Source of the DNA: Lactobacillus sp. ESL0679
GTDB taxonomy: Bacteria > Bacillota > Bacilli > Lactobacillales > Lactobacillaceae
DNA length: 64,000 nucleotides
Direction of reading: 5' to 3'
Assembly (NCBI RefSeq): GCF_029433515.1
Contig: NZ_JAQTIG010000001.1
Location: 310,001-374,000, forward strand
Made by a program: the position numbers and the translations under genes. Numbering within the stretch: the stretch's first letter is position 1; the number at the start of each line of letters is the position of its first letter. This document shows, piece after piece, positions 27,074 through 36,233 of the stretch. Under the pieces are notes generated by a model. It was given only the letters and a program-made list of their open reading frames with translations. It did no database searches and was not told the origin of the DNA.

Positions 27074-27505
27074 ATGGATAAATTAACAATTGCGTTAAAT
27101 ATTTTAAAAACTAATCATTATAAGTTAACTAAGCAGCGCCAAGAGCTGCTCAGTTATCTCTATCAATACTCTGACTACTATCTTTCCTTAACTCAACTTG
27201 ATAAGCACTTACGACAGCATTTTTCAAAAATGAGTCATGACACGATTTACCGCAACGTTAAGGAAATGCAGGAAATTGGCATTGTTGAAACCAAAATGTT
27301 TCCTAATGGTTTACGGGTGAAATTCCAATGCGACTTTATCACTTCTAATCACAGTCACTTCATCTGCCAAGAATGCGGCCGCACAATTGAGTTGCCGCTA
27401 CCCGACTTTAGCAAGGTTAATGTCCAGCTTGTCGGTTTTCAAATTAATGATTACCAAGTGGAAATTCATGGTTTGTGCGACCAGTGCCAACTTAAACAAC
27501 CATAA
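27074..27505 (+). CDS. Fur family metal-dependent repressor (Zur/PerR-like)
   Basis: 143-residue winged-helix regulator. The N-terminal half holds the DNA-binding helix (KMSHDTIYRNVKEMQEIGIV, about 55-74) and the C-terminal half a dimer domain with two structural-zinc pairs, CQECG near residue 101 and CDQCQ near 136, and HSHFICQ. It is divergent from the metal-uptake operon, which it most likely controls. The sequence alone does not separate Zur, Fur and PerR; the linked AdcABC-type transporter argues for Zur. A strong terminator follows. Confidence 0.88.
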   Translation: MDKLTIALNILKTNHYKLTKQRQELLSYLYQYSDYYLSLTQLDKHLRQHFSKMSHDTIYRNVKEMQEIGIVETKMFPNGLRVKFQCDFITSNHSHFICQECGRTIELPLPDFSKVNVQLVGFQINDYQVEIHGLCDQCQLKQP

Positions 27506-27537
27506 AAATAGAGCAGTAAGAATACTGCTCTATTTTT
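27504..27537. terminator. Convergent terminator between fur-like gene and fructose PTS
   Basis: Perfect 15-base stem AAAAATAGAGCAGTA / TACTGCTCTATTTTT, loop AGAA; poly-A and poly-T arms allow use from both sides. Confidence 0.9.
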
Positions 27538-27549
27538 TACTGTTAAAAT

Positions 27550-29487
27550 TTACTTATCCACCGGTTTTTTCCACAAACCTAAGATCACTCCGGCTACAAT
27601 CGAACCGATAATTGTTGCAACAAAGTACAAAACAATGTGGTTGGCTAACGGCGATACCCACAGACCACCGTGGGGTGCAGGGACACCAATCCGCCAAAGG
27701 CCAACTAAGGCACCACCAACAGCTGAGCCAATGATACATGACGGAATAACGTGTCCAGCATCGGCTGCAGCAAATGGAATTGCCCCTTCGGTAATGAAGG
27801 AAAAGCCTAAAATCCAGTTAGTAACACCAGCACGACGCTCATCTTCCGTGTACTTATTCTTAAAGAATGCAGTCCCAATGGCAGTTGCAAACGGTGGTAC
27901 CATCCCGCCGACCATTACGGCAGCCATCATTACAGCGGCAACGGTTGAATGAGGGTCATTGGCAAAGGCGCCGGAAGCAAAGACATAAGCTGCCTTGTTG
28001 AAAGGGCCACCCATATCAATAGACATCATCGCTGCCAAGATTGTGGTTAGGACAACTAAGTTACCCGTTCCCATTTGGTTTAAGAAGTTGGTAATCGCAA
28101 AGTTAATTGTGCTGAAAATTGGGTTAACAATGTAATACATAATTAAGGCAATGAACAGCAGACTTAAAATTGGGTAAATCAGCATCGGCTTCATCCCCTC
28201 AAGCGATTTTGGCATCTTAGCACATAATTTTTTCAGACCAACTACCAGATAACCAGCAATAAATCCTGAAGCTAAGCCGCCCAAGAATCCGGCCGGTGAC
28301 TTGGCGTTCGTGACCACGTTAGCAACATAGGCGCCACCGTAAGAACCACTATAAACGGTCGCCATAAACCCACCAACAAAACCGGGCATCAATGCCGGCA
28401 AATCGCCGATGGACTCGGCAATATAACCTGACAATATCGGTACCATAAAGGCAAAGGCCATATTCCCAGCGTTATTAAGGAAAATGAAGGCTGGTGATTT
28501 CGGTCCGCCGGCATAGTTTTCCACAATAAAGGAAATCGCCATCAAAATCCCGCCGCCGATAACAAACGGCAACATGTGCGAAACACCATTCATCAGGTTT
28601 TTATAAATTGAACCCCAGACGCCTTGCTTTGAACTGTCACCGGCGTCAGCAATTTTACTATCTGAATGATAAACACTGGCCTTGCCATCCAGAACGGTTG
28701 CAACTAACTCATCAGGTTTATTAATTCCGTCAACTACCGGCCGACTAATCAATGGCTTGCCATCAAAGCGCGGCATATCAACCTTTTTATCGGAAGCAAT
28801 CACGACACCTTGGGCACGGCTAATTTCTTCAGGAGTCAGTCGGTCCTTAACTCCTTCTGAACCGTTAGTTTCAATTCTGACATCGACGCCGCGCTTTTTA
28901 CCGGCTTTAATCAGCGCTTCTTGGGCCATGTAAGTGTGCGCAATCCCGTTAATGCAGGCTGTTACCCCAACAATCAGCGGCTTCTCGCCAGTATTTGCTG
29001 TCTGAGTTTCAGCCCGCTTTTCGGCATCACTCTTAGCCTCAGCTTGTTCAAACAGGGTAATTACTTCCTTAGGTGATTGGGCTAACTTAAGTGCACTGAC
29101 CAAATCCGGATTAATTAATAGCCCAGACAATTTTGCTAAAGCCTCAAGGTGCGTATTATCAGCACCATCAGGTGCAGTAATCATGAAGAATAGATAAACT
29201 GGCTTACCATCAAGTGAATTGAAGTCAATCCCCTTTTCACTTTTAGCAAACAAAACCCGCGCTTTGTTAATTGACTTGTTACGAGCGTGCGGCATTGCAA
29301 TGCCGTCACCAATTCCCGTTGTCGACTCGTCTTCGCGTGCCCAAATTGATTTAATGAATTCATCTTCATTATTAACAATTCCTGTTTGCACTTCGAGATC
29401 GGCCATCTCCTTAATCGCATCTTCTTTATTCGTCGCCTTCAGCGACATAATCATGGATTCAGGAGCTAAAATATCTTTGATTTTCAT
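27550..29487 (-). CDS. fruA: PTS fructose transporter, fused EIIABC
   Basis: Imports fructose as fructose 1-phosphate. In one 645-residue chain: IIA (about 1-150, phospho-histidine in GIAMPHARNKS at H67), IIB (about 170-270, phospho-cysteine in VGVTACINGIAHTYMA) and IIC (about 300-640, membrane, GGFMATVYSGSYGGAYV and FITEGAIPFAAAD). Third gene of fruR-fruK-fruA, 16 bases after fruK. The family also includes mannose-specific paralogues, but linkage to 1-phosphofructokinase supports fructose. Confidence 0.94.
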   Translation of the reverse strand: MKIKDILAPESMIMSLKATNKEDAIKEMADLEVQTGIVNNEDEFIKSIWAREDESTTGIGDGIAMPHARNKSINKARVLFAKSEKGIDFNSLDGKPVYLFFMITAPDGADNTHLEALAKLSGLLINPDLVSALKLAQSPKEVITLFEQAEAKSDAEKRAETQTANTGEKPLIVGVTACINGIAHTYMAQEALIKAGKKRGVDVRIETNGSEGVKDRLTPEEISRAQGVVIASDKKVDMPRFDGKPLISRPVVDGINKPDELVATVLDGKASVYHSDSKIADAGDSSKQGVWGSIYKNLMNGVSHMLPFVIGGGILMAISFIVENYAGGPKSPAFIFLNNAGNMAFAFMVPILSGYIAESIGDLPALMPGFVGGFMATVYSGSYGGAYVANVVTNAKSPAGFLGGLASGFIAGYLVVGLKKLCAKMPKSLEGMKPMLIYPILSLLFIALIMYYIVNPIFSTINFAITNFLNQMGTGNLVVLTTILAAMMSIDMGGPFNKAAYVFASGAFANDPHSTVAAVMMAAVMVGGMVPPFATAIGTAFFKNKYTEDERRAGVTNWILGFSFITEGAIPFAAADAGHVIPSCIIGSAVGGALVGLWRIGVPAPHGGLWVSPLANHIVLYFVATIIGSIVAGVILGLWKKPVDK

Positions 29488-29503
29488 AGCTAACTCTCCT
29501 TTT

Positions 29504-30418
29504 TTATGAAATCTGCTCTACTTCGATTTGCGGCAAAACCGCATCAATCTGACTTTTAACCGCAATATCCTTAGTAAAGGCAGTCGCGGCACCACAAGCC
29601 ATCCCCACTCGGAAACTCTCCTTTGGATTGCCGCTCTTAACATAAGTGCCGACAAAGCCGGCAATCATCGAGTCACCAGCACCAACCGAATTAACAGCAG
29701 TGCCGACCGCGGCTGGCGCATGATACACATGTTCCGGTGTTATCAAGTAGCCACCCTTGGCCGCCATCGACACCATGACATTTTGCGCACCCTTGTCTAA
29801 CAACTGATGTGCACAAGTAAGCATCTCTTGCTCACTATTAAAAGTCGTGTTGAACAAGTCCGCTAATTCGTGATGATTGGGCTTAATCACTAGTGGCTTG
29901 TAACTTAATGTATCGAGCAAGGCTTGACCGGTGGTATCTATCACAAATTCGGCACCAGCTTTCTTAATTAGCGGCAACAATTTTTGATAAAAGTCTTCCG
30001 GTAAATTCGCTGCTAGTGAACCACTCAAAACTACAAGATCGCCTGCTTGTAAATCACTAAGCCTGTCCCCAAAGGCCGCAACTTCCGCTGGGGCAATCGC
30101 AGGGCCTGCCGCATTGATTTCCGTTTCCTGTCCGGCATGCACCTTGACATTCACTCGTGTCACTTGCTTAATTGTCACAAAATCATTAACAATTCGGCGC
30201 CGATTTAACTGGTGCACCAGTTCTTTACCGGTAAAGCCACCAGCAAAACCCCAAGCCGTGTTTTCAATTCCTAACTGGTTAAGAATTTGGGAAACATTAA
30301 TTCCTTTCCCACCAGCCAAAAAGACCGCACTTGGTGTTCGGTTGACAGCACCGGGAGTGACTTCTTTCAGTTGCATGACATAATCCAAAGCCGGATTAAC
30401 TGTAACTGTATAAATCAT
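29504..30418 (-). CDS. fruK: 1-phosphofructokinase
   Basis: PfkB-family kinase that turns fructose 1-phosphate into fructose 1,6-bisphosphate. The 304 residues show GGKGINVSQILNQLG near residue 37 and the catalytic/anion-hole motif VNSVGAGDSMIAGF near 245. Its ATG overlaps the fruR stop by one base (TAATG), indicating coupled translation. Confidence 0.94.
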   Translation of the reverse strand: MIYTVTVNPALDYVMQLKEVTPGAVNRTPSAVFLAGGKGINVSQILNQLGIENTAWGFAGGFTGKELVHQLNRRRIVNDFVTIKQVTRVNVKVHAGQETEINAAGPAIAPAEVAAFGDRLSDLQAGDLVVLSGSLAANLPEDFYQKLLPLIKKAGAEFVIDTTGQALLDTLSYKPLVIKPNHHELADLFNTTFNSEQEMLTCAHQLLDKGAQNVMVSMAAKGGYLITPEHVYHAPAAVGTAVNSVGAGDSMIAGFVGTYVKSGNPKESFRVGMACGAATAFTKDIAVKSQIDAVLPQIEVEQIS

Positions 30419-31173
30419 TACTTTGCCTCCTTTAAATTAATTTTAGTTGGTAATAGTTGCCGCTGCTCCTTTGTCAGGTCAGCCGTAATTACATTAACAT
30501 CTTGACTATTAGCAAAAATCGCGAAGTTGCGTTCACCGATTTTAGAAGCATCTGTCAGCACATAAGCATGCCGCGCCTGCATAATCTCTAATTTCTTCAT
30601 CGCGGCTTCTTCTGGGTCAGGCGTAGTCAAATTACCTTCCTGATCCAAACCGTTAGTTCCAACAAAGCTAGCCGCAAATTTCATCCCTTGCAGCTGAGTA
30701 ATTGCAGACTGACCAACAACAGCGTGAGTATCCTCCTTGATGCGGCCACCTAACAGGATCGTATCAATCTCGTGATTTAATGCTCCTAGCGCCGTTTCAA
30801 GGCCGTTAGTCACAACCGTCACGTGAGGTACATCTGCCAAAAAAGGCACCATTTCGTAAGCAGTTGTTCCCGCATCAATAAAAATATAGTCATTTTCATG
30901 AACAAAATGTTCAACTGCATAACGAGCAATCTTAATCTTGGCTTCATGATTCATACTAAAGCGAATATGTTGCGATACGTCATGGGCAAAATTCTTCACG
31001 GATTGCGCGCCACCATGAATTCGCTTCAGCAGTCCCTGCTGCTCCAATTGAATTAAATCACGGCGAATCGTCGATTCTGACGTGTTGGTAATCGTCGATA
31101 GGTCCTTGACCTGACATAATTCGTGTTGATTAACATAATTCTCAATAATTTTTTGCCTTTCTTGCGTTAACAT
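30418..31173 (-). CDS. fruR: DeoR-family repressor of the fructose operon
   Basis: 251 residues: N-terminal DeoR helix-turn-helix (TSESTIRRDLIQLEQQGLLKRIHGGA, about 31-56) and a C-terminal sugar-phosphate-sensing domain (FIDAGTTAYEMVPFL near 95, VLTDASKIG near 205). The start is the ATG at 31173, seven codons inside the longest frame, because AGAGGTGG lies six bases upstream. First gene of the operon; by analogy it is released by fructose 1-phosphate. Confidence 0.9.
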   Translation of the reverse strand: MLTQERQKIIENYVNQHELCQVKDLSTITNTSESTIRRDLIQLEQQGLLKRIHGGAQSVKNFAHDVSQHIRFSMNHEAKIKIARYAVEHFVHENDYIFIDAGTTAYEMVPFLADVPHVTVVTNGLETALGALNHEIDTILLGGRIKEDTHAVVGQSAITQLQGMKFAASFVGTNGLDQEGNLTTPDPEEAAMKKLEIMQARHAYVLTDASKIGERNFAIFANSQDVNVITADLTKEQRQLLPTKINLKEAK

Positions 31174-31189
31174 TCTATCCACCTCTTGC

Positions 31190-31262
31190 AACTATTGTAT
31201 TCGGTTCCATCGTCAAAATCAATCATTTTTAGCCAAAAATATTCATTTTTATTCATAAATGT
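31190..31262 (-). promoter_or_regulatory. Promoter and candidate FruR operator
   Basis: Minus strand: -35 TTGATT and -10 TACAAT with 17-bp spacing, preceded by a directly repeated ATGAATA (ATGAATAAAAATGAATA, about 31236-31256). The repeat next to the -35 is a plausible binding site for the autoregulated DeoR repressor. Confidence 0.45.
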
Positions 31263-31277
31263 GCATAAATAGCTATC

Positions 31278-31312
31278 AAAAAAGCGCTAACTAAAGAAGT
31301 TAGTGCTTTTTA
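31278..31312. terminator. Terminator of the M20 amidohydrolase gene
   Basis: AAAAAGCGCTAACT / AGTTAGTGCTTTTT hairpin with one G-T pair, immediately after the stop at 31315 on the minus strand. Confidence 0.8.
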
Positions 31313-31314
31313 AG

Positions 31315-32505
31315 CTAAGCCAATAAATATTGGACGGTTGCCGTACCCGCAGCTTTAGCCGCAATCAACAGACAGCGTTCATCTAACATAAAGTTAGGAC
31401 TATGGTGCGGATGAGTCTGACCATCGGCAATATCACAGCCAACATATAAAAAGGTACATGGCTTTTGCAAAGCATAATAAGAAAAGTCTTCAGACGGATC
31501 TTGAGCGCCAAAATCTGTTACTTCGTTAATCTCTGGAATATTAGGTACTTCTTTTTGCAAACCGGCAACTACCTGCTTGGTAAAATCTGGGTCATTGTAC
31601 AAAACTGGTACATCCTTCGTGATTTCATATTCAGCTTTGACACCAAACATTGCCTCAGTTCCTTCAATTAATTGCTTGAGACGCTCATGAATAACCTTAC
31701 GCGTGCTTTCCTTCATAATGCGAATATCACCCTTAAGTGTGACTGACTCCTTAATGGCGTTACTGGTGCCAACGCCGTCAAACGAGCCAACGGTAATACT
31801 TGCATGATCGGCCGGCTCAATGCGCCGCGACACAATCGTTTGCAAGGCAGTTACAAAATAAGAACCCGCAACAATGGCATCATTTGACAATTGCGGCATT
31901 GAACCATGACCGCCCTTACCAATGAACTTAATCGTAAAATTCGACCGTCCCGTCTGACTTTCACCTAAATGATAGGCAACTGAACCAACAGGCATGGTTG
32001 ACATCACGTGAATGCCGATAACATTATCAACATTGTCTAGGACGCCGCCAGCAATCATTGCTTGGGCACCACTTGGCGCCTTTTCCTCGGCTGGCTGGTG
32101 GATAATTCTAACTGAACCGCGCAATTTGTCTTTCACTGCGATCAAACTTTTAGCTAACACCATCAAGTAAGCAGTGTGGGCATCATGACCACAAGCATGC
32201 ATTACTCCAGCGTTTTGCGATTTAAATGGTAAATCATTGTCTTCTTGAACGGCCAAGCCATCAAAGTCAGCCCGAAGCCCCAACTTAGGTCCGGGCTTGC
32301 CGCTATCAATATCCACGGTAATACCATAACCTGAGCCGCAGTCTTTAACCGTGCAGTCTAGCCCACCATAGAACTGCTTAATATAATCATGCGTTTGCTT
32401 TTCCTGATTTGATAATTCGGGATGAGCATGCAAGTGACGCCGAATCTTAATCATTTCATCCTGGTCATTATCCAGACGCTGCATTAATTCTTCTTCAACT
32501 GTCAT
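31315..32505 (-). CDS. M20D amidohydrolase (hippurate/N-acyl-amino acid hydrolase type)
   Basis: 396-residue metallohydrolase with GVMHACGHDAHTAY near residue 104 (metal ligands C, H, D-H), HQPAEEKAPSG near 140, a GKGGHGSMPQ dimerisation-domain motif near 200 and HHSPNFMLDE near 370. It cleaves N-acyl amino acids in the cytoplasm; the acyl group and amino acid cannot be read from sequence. A TAAGGAGAATAAA ribosome site precedes the ATG. It stands alone between the fructose operon and the ThrE exporter gene, and is the third M20 enzyme in the window. Confidence 0.85.
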   Translation of the reverse strand: MTVEEELMQRLDNDQDEMIKIRRHLHAHPELSNQEKQTHDYIKQFYGGLDCTVKDCGSGYGITVDIDSGKPGPKLGLRADFDGLAVQEDNDLPFKSQNAGVMHACGHDAHTAYLMVLAKSLIAVKDKLRGSVRIIHQPAEEKAPSGAQAMIAGGVLDNVDNVIGIHVMSTMPVGSVAYHLGESQTGRSNFTIKFIGKGGHGSMPQLSNDAIVAGSYFVTALQTIVSRRIEPADHASITVGSFDGVGTSNAIKESVTLKGDIRIMKESTRKVIHERLKQLIEGTEAMFGVKAEYEITKDVPVLYNDPDFTKQVVAGLQKEVPNIPEINEVTDFGAQDPSEDFSYYALQKPCTFLYVGCDIADGQTHPHHSPNFMLDERCLLIAAKAAGTATVQYLLA

Positions 32506-32641
32506 TTTATTCTCCTTAGAACTCTAGCACGTTACAATTAATTCAATTATACAACACAATTTTGCTAGTACTAAAAATGGACTTGATCTTGTGCTAAAAT
32601 TAAAAGGTTGTCTTTGATAAAGAAGTAAGGAAGTTTAATTA

Positions 32642-33997
32642 ATGGAAGAAAACGAACCACAGATACGACGACACCATATTTCTGCTAGTCACCACATGAA
32701 AATTCAATGGAAAGAATTTTTTAAAAGTCCTGACGACACCCTAATTAAGGACACAACCTTAGTTGAAAAAGGGTCGCTAGTCGGCAGAATCGGCATTATG
32801 CTGCTGGAGTGCGGAACGGGAGCTTGGCGCGTGCGTGACTCAATGAACACCGTGGCGCGAGCACTTGATATTACTTGCTCGGTTGATATTGGGCTGATTT
32901 CAATTGAATACACCTGCTTTGACATTAATAATAAGTCATATTCGCAGACCCTGACTTTAGCAACAACCGAAGTTAACATGAATAAGCTTAACAAGATGGA
33001 GCAGTTTATTCGTAAATTTGAGAATGATCATGACCACTTATCCATTGGGGCAGTCCACCATAGTTTAAACGAAATTGAACGGCACACGGTTAATTATCCC
33101 GTCATCATTTCAGCTTTAAGTGCTGGAATTGCCTGCTGTAGTTTCATTTTTCTATTAGGTGGCGGCCTACCAGAAATGATCTGTACCTTCTTTGGCGCAT
33201 TAATCGGCAATTACGTGCGCGGTGAAATGGGCAAACGTAAAATCACTCTTGTGGCTAAAATCGCCGTGGGAGTTGCCATTTCTTGTGCAGTTTATTTTTT
33301 ATGCTTTATGCTGGGGCAAAAGATATTGGGCTGGAACCACGACCATGCATATGGTTATATCGGTGCGATGCTCTACGTTATTCCTGGTTTTCCCTTCATT
33401 ACTTCTGGTCTTGACATGTCGAAACTCGATATGCGTTCGGGATTAGAGCGACTGGCTTATGCCTGCTTGGTAATCATGACGGCAACTATGGTTGGCTGGG
33501 GAATTGCCATCGCCCTCAACCTGACACCCGGCGCCATGCCTAAGCTCAATCTCGTACCCAGCGTTCTAACTTTTTGCCGAATTTTAGCAAGCTTTGGCGG
33601 CGTCTTCGGTTTCTCCGTAATGTTCAACGCCAAGCCGCAAATGGCATTTGTGGCAGCTTTAATTGGGGCCCTTGCCAACACCTTACGCCTCAGTCTAGTT
33701 GACTATAATCATCTACCGGCAGCACTTGCCGCCTTTATCGGTGCTTTACTAGCAGGGCTGCTCGCCAGCTTTGTTCGTGAAAAGGTGGGCTTCCCTAGGA
33801 TTGCCATCACTGTACCGGCAATCGTGATTATGGTGCCTGGGCTTTATATGTACCGCGCCGTATTCAATTTTGGTATCACTAATATTAATGTCGGTGCTTA
33901 TTGGATTATGAACGCCTTAATGATTGTGGTCGCTCTGCCAATCGGTCTATTGACAGCCCGCATCTTAACTGATGCTAAGTGGCGCCACGCCGATTAA
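32642..33997 (+). CDS. ThrE-type threonine/serine exporter, fused
   Basis: Membrane protein of 451 residues joining the two ThrE halves. The N-terminal DUF1212/YjjP-like domain has a soluble start (GRIGIMLLECGTGAWRVRDSM near 49) and about five helices. The C-terminal YjjB-like part holds about five more helices (GALIGALANTLRLSL, VPGLYMYRAVFNF). The family exports threonine or serine by proton antiport; other small acids have been proposed for relatives. Single gene with its own terminator. Confidence 0.85.
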   Translation: MEENEPQIRRHHISASHHMKIQWKEFFKSPDDTLIKDTTLVEKGSLVGRIGIMLLECGTGAWRVRDSMNTVARALDITCSVDIGLISIEYTCFDINNKSYSQTLTLATTEVNMNKLNKMEQFIRKFENDHDHLSIGAVHHSLNEIERHTVNYPVIISALSAGIACCSFIFLLGGGLPEMICTFFGALIGNYVRGEMGKRKITLVAKIAVGVAISCAVYFLCFMLGQKILGWNHDHAYGYIGAMLYVIPGFPFITSGLDMSKLDMRSGLERLAYACLVIMTATMVGWGIAIALNLTPGAMPKLNLVPSVLTFCRILASFGGVFGFSVMFNAKPQMAFVAALIGALANTLRLSLVDYNHLPAALAAFIGALLAGLLASFVREKVGFPRIAITVPAIVIMVPGLYMYRAVFNFGITNINVGAYWIMNALMIVVALPIGLLTARILTDAKWRHAD

Positions 33998-34008
33998 TTT
34001 TTAGATAA

Positions 34009-34045
34009 AACAAACGCTCACATTGTTGAGCGTTTGTTATTTTTA
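34009..34045 (+). terminator. Terminator of the ThrE-type gene
   Basis: Twelve-base stem AACAAACGCTCA / TGAGCGTTTGTT followed by ATTTTTAG. Confidence 0.8.
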
Positions 34046-34158
34046 GTCAAAATAAAAACAGACAAGACTCCTATCTTGTCCGTTTCTGTGTAAGTAAACA
34101 TTAGCTATTAAATATTAATAAAACCAATAAATTTTTACAACCTATTTGCTTGTCCCAA

Positions 34159-34884
34159 CTATAAGCCCAACATATGAGCAAAAACTGGAACAAGTAAATT
34201 ATCTACTAAGCCAGTAGCAACCACTGCAACTGCAGCCATTGCGCCTTGGACAGAGCCAAGTTCTAGCCCGAAAGCTGAACCGATTGTATGACCAGCAGCA
34301 CCTAGACCTAAACCTGTACCCATTGGGTCACTATCAAGTCTGAACCACTTAACCATTTGCTTACCTAAAGCATAGATCACAACCGCATTCAAGATGCAGG
34401 CCATTGCAGTAATTGAAGCATTACCACCAATTGATGTCGTTAATGGCATTGCAATTGCTGTTGTTGCTGATTGACTAAGCATTGATCTAATCCCTACTTC
34501 ATCAAGTCCAACTGCCTTAGAAACTAAAGTAATCAAGATTAATGAGATAAAGGTACCAATGATTAGGCTCAACAAGATGATAACCCAATTCTTCTTCACA
34601 ACATCGTTACGTTTATACAAAGGTACCGCAAAGGCAATTGTGGCCGGTGTGATAAACCAAAAGATGATATCGCCACCTGGCTTGTAAGCCTTAGCATAAA
34701 CTTGAGCTGTTGAAACATCAAAGAACTTGCCCAAAACTACTAAAATCGCAATTCCCAAAACCATTGCAACAAACAAAGGTTGGAAAATAAATAGTCCATG
34801 AGACTTTTTAAATAACCACTTACCAATTAAAAAGACGAGCAGTGATAAAAAGACACCGAATAAAGGATTACTGATATAAGCCAT
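34159..34884 (-). CDS. lrgB: LrgB-family membrane protein
   Basis: 241-residue integral membrane protein of the LrgB/CidB/YohK family with about six to eight helices and the conserved SVTTAIAMPLTTSIGG-like stretch (here SQSATTAIAMPLTTSIGG near residue 140) and GAAGHTIGSAFGLELGSVQGAMA near 198. LrgAB proteins are known as LytSR-controlled pyruvate uptake systems and as modulators of murein hydrolase activity. Its ATG overlaps the lrgA stop by one base. Confidence 0.92.
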   Translation of the reverse strand: MAYISNPLFGVFLSLLVFLIGKWLFKKSHGLFIFQPLFVAMVLGIAILVVLGKFFDVSTAQVYAKAYKPGGDIIFWFITPATIAFAVPLYKRNDVVKKNWVIILLSLIIGTFISLILITLVSKAVGLDEVGIRSMLSQSATTAIAMPLTTSIGGNASITAMACILNAVVIYALGKQMVKWFRLDSDPMGTGLGLGAAGHTIGSAFGLELGSVQGAMAAVAVVATGLVDNLLVPVFAHMLGL

Positions 34885-35327
34885 TATTTTCCATCTCCAG
34901 TCTTAACATCATTAGAAACTGAACCCAACTTAACTGAGGTCAACTTCTTCTTTAACCAAAGCAATGCTCTAGTTGTGTAGGCAGTTACAACTAATAGAAT
35001 AATTGTTGATAGTAAAATTACTAAGACTAGTTGCACACCCTGGGCCTTCATAATGTCAAGGTTAGCTGCAATGGAAATTCCTGATGGAACAAACATAAAG
35101 CTGATTAATGAAATTAGTGCACTGCCAAATGAGTCAACCCACTCAAGTTTAATAACGTGAGTTGTTAATAATACATATAGCAGAACTAAACCGATAACCG
35201 GTGTTGGTACCGGGAAGTTCTTTGGCATTGTTTCTGAAATTAATTGTGATGCAAACAAGATTGCTGCATAAACCAACATTTGAAATAAAAGTGGCGCTGA
35301 TTTATGTTCGGGTTCTTTATTTTTCAT
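34884..35327 (-). CDS. lrgA: LrgA-family holin-like membrane protein
   Basis: 147 residues with four predicted helices (LLFQMLVYAAILFASQLI, VIGLVLLYVLLTTHVI, LISFMFVPSGISIAA, VILLSTIILLVVTAY). I choose the ATG at 35327 because AAAGGATGAG lies seven bases upstream; the longest frame starts at 35360. Partner of LrgB in a hetero-oligomeric pyruvate-linked channel. Read from a promoter just downstream of lytR, where a LytR-type direct repeat is seen. Confidence 0.9.
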   Translation of the reverse strand: MKNKEPEHKSAPLLFQMLVYAAILFASQLISETMPKNFPVPTPVIGLVLLYVLLTTHVIKLEWVDSFGSALISLISFMFVPSGISIAANLDIMKAQGVQLVLVILLSTIILLVVTAYTTRALLWLKKKLTSVKLGSVSNDVKTGDGK

Positions 35328-35406
35328 CTTACTCATCCTTTCTCGTTTCCTTATCTTCACTGATAAAGATACTAGGTAAAAGGCATTTTGTGAGCAAAAT
35401 CACGCC

Positions 35407-35435
35407 GAACTGCAAAAATCGACTGGTGAACTGCA
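35407..35435 (-). promoter_or_regulatory. Candidate LytTR (LytR) binding site upstream of lrgAB
   Basis: Two identical octamers, TGCAGTTC in the direction of lrgA, at 35435-35428 and 35414-35407. Their starts are 21 bases apart, i.e. two helical turns. LytTR-domain regulators bind direct repeats with a CAGTT-like core at this spacing, and lrgAB is the expected LytR target. Confidence 0.6.
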
Positions 35436-35472
35436 TGTGAGCGAAAGTAAAAGTTGTTTTTTGTTGTAGCGC

Positions 35473-36216
35473 TTACATGCCTAAACGATGGCTTAAATCT
35501 TTTCTGTATGAGCGGCCAACCTGCACCTTCTCGCCATTACTCATTACTAACAAAAGCGTGTTATTAAACCACGGCTGTACTTCTTTGACTTCCTCAACGT
35601 TAATGATGGCATTGCGATGAACCTGCATAAACTTAGCTTGGTTGAGCCGCTCCTTTAACCAAGCCAGAGTCTCGTGAGTTTTATAATGTTCTTGAGCTGT
35701 TGAAATTGTTAGAACACCACTATTGATTGTCGCCGTAATTAAATCGTTCTTTTTAATGACAATATTACGATCATCTAGTTCAATACTGAGCATTTCATTA
35801 ACTACATGAGGTGGTTCCTTACGAATCTGCGTTTGTACTCGCGACTCGATGACATTACGCGCCTTAGTCAGGGCTTGGTCTATTCGTTCCTGCTCAAATG
35901 GTTTTAGAACGTAATCCACGGCACCAACATCAAACGCCTTAACCGCATACTCATCATAGGCGGTTGAAAAGATAATAATCGGTGAATAATCCGCTGGCTT
36001 CAATTCATTGGCTAACTCAAAGCCATTTTCTTCATTAAGTGAAATATCCAAAAACATCAAGTCAATTTTGTTTTTAAGCAGTTCCATTTGGGCCTGCTTA
36101 ATATCTTCTGCTTGATAAATATTGACTGTTACGCCAGCAAGGCTTGGGCTTTTCGTAATCAAATATTCTAACTCTGTTCTCGCCAGTGGCTCATCGTCAA
36201 CCAATAAAATCTTCAT
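35473..36216 (-). CDS. lytR: LytTR response regulator
   Basis: 247 residues: receiver domain (1-120) with acidic pocket DDEPLAR and phospho-acceptor aspartate in LMFLDISLNEENG near residue 57, lysine in VLKPFEQ near 105; C-terminal LytTR DNA-binding domain (about 145-245) with FMQVHRNAIINVEEV. Receives phosphate from LytS. It sits 17 bases after lytS and upstream of lrgAB, the usual layout. Confidence 0.93.
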   Translation of the reverse strand: MKILLVDDEPLARTELEYLITKSPSLAGVTVNIYQAEDIKQAQMELLKNKIDLMFLDISLNEENGFELANELKPADYSPIIIFSTAYDEYAVKAFDVGAVDYVLKPFEQERIDQALTKARNVIESRVQTQIRKEPPHVVNEMLSIELDDRNIVIKKNDLITATINSGVLTISTAQEHYKTHETLAWLKERLNQAKFMQVHRNAIINVEEVKEVQPWFNNTLLLVMSNGEKVQVGRSYRKDLSHRLGM

Positions 36217-36233
36217 TATTTGTGTCCTCTTTT

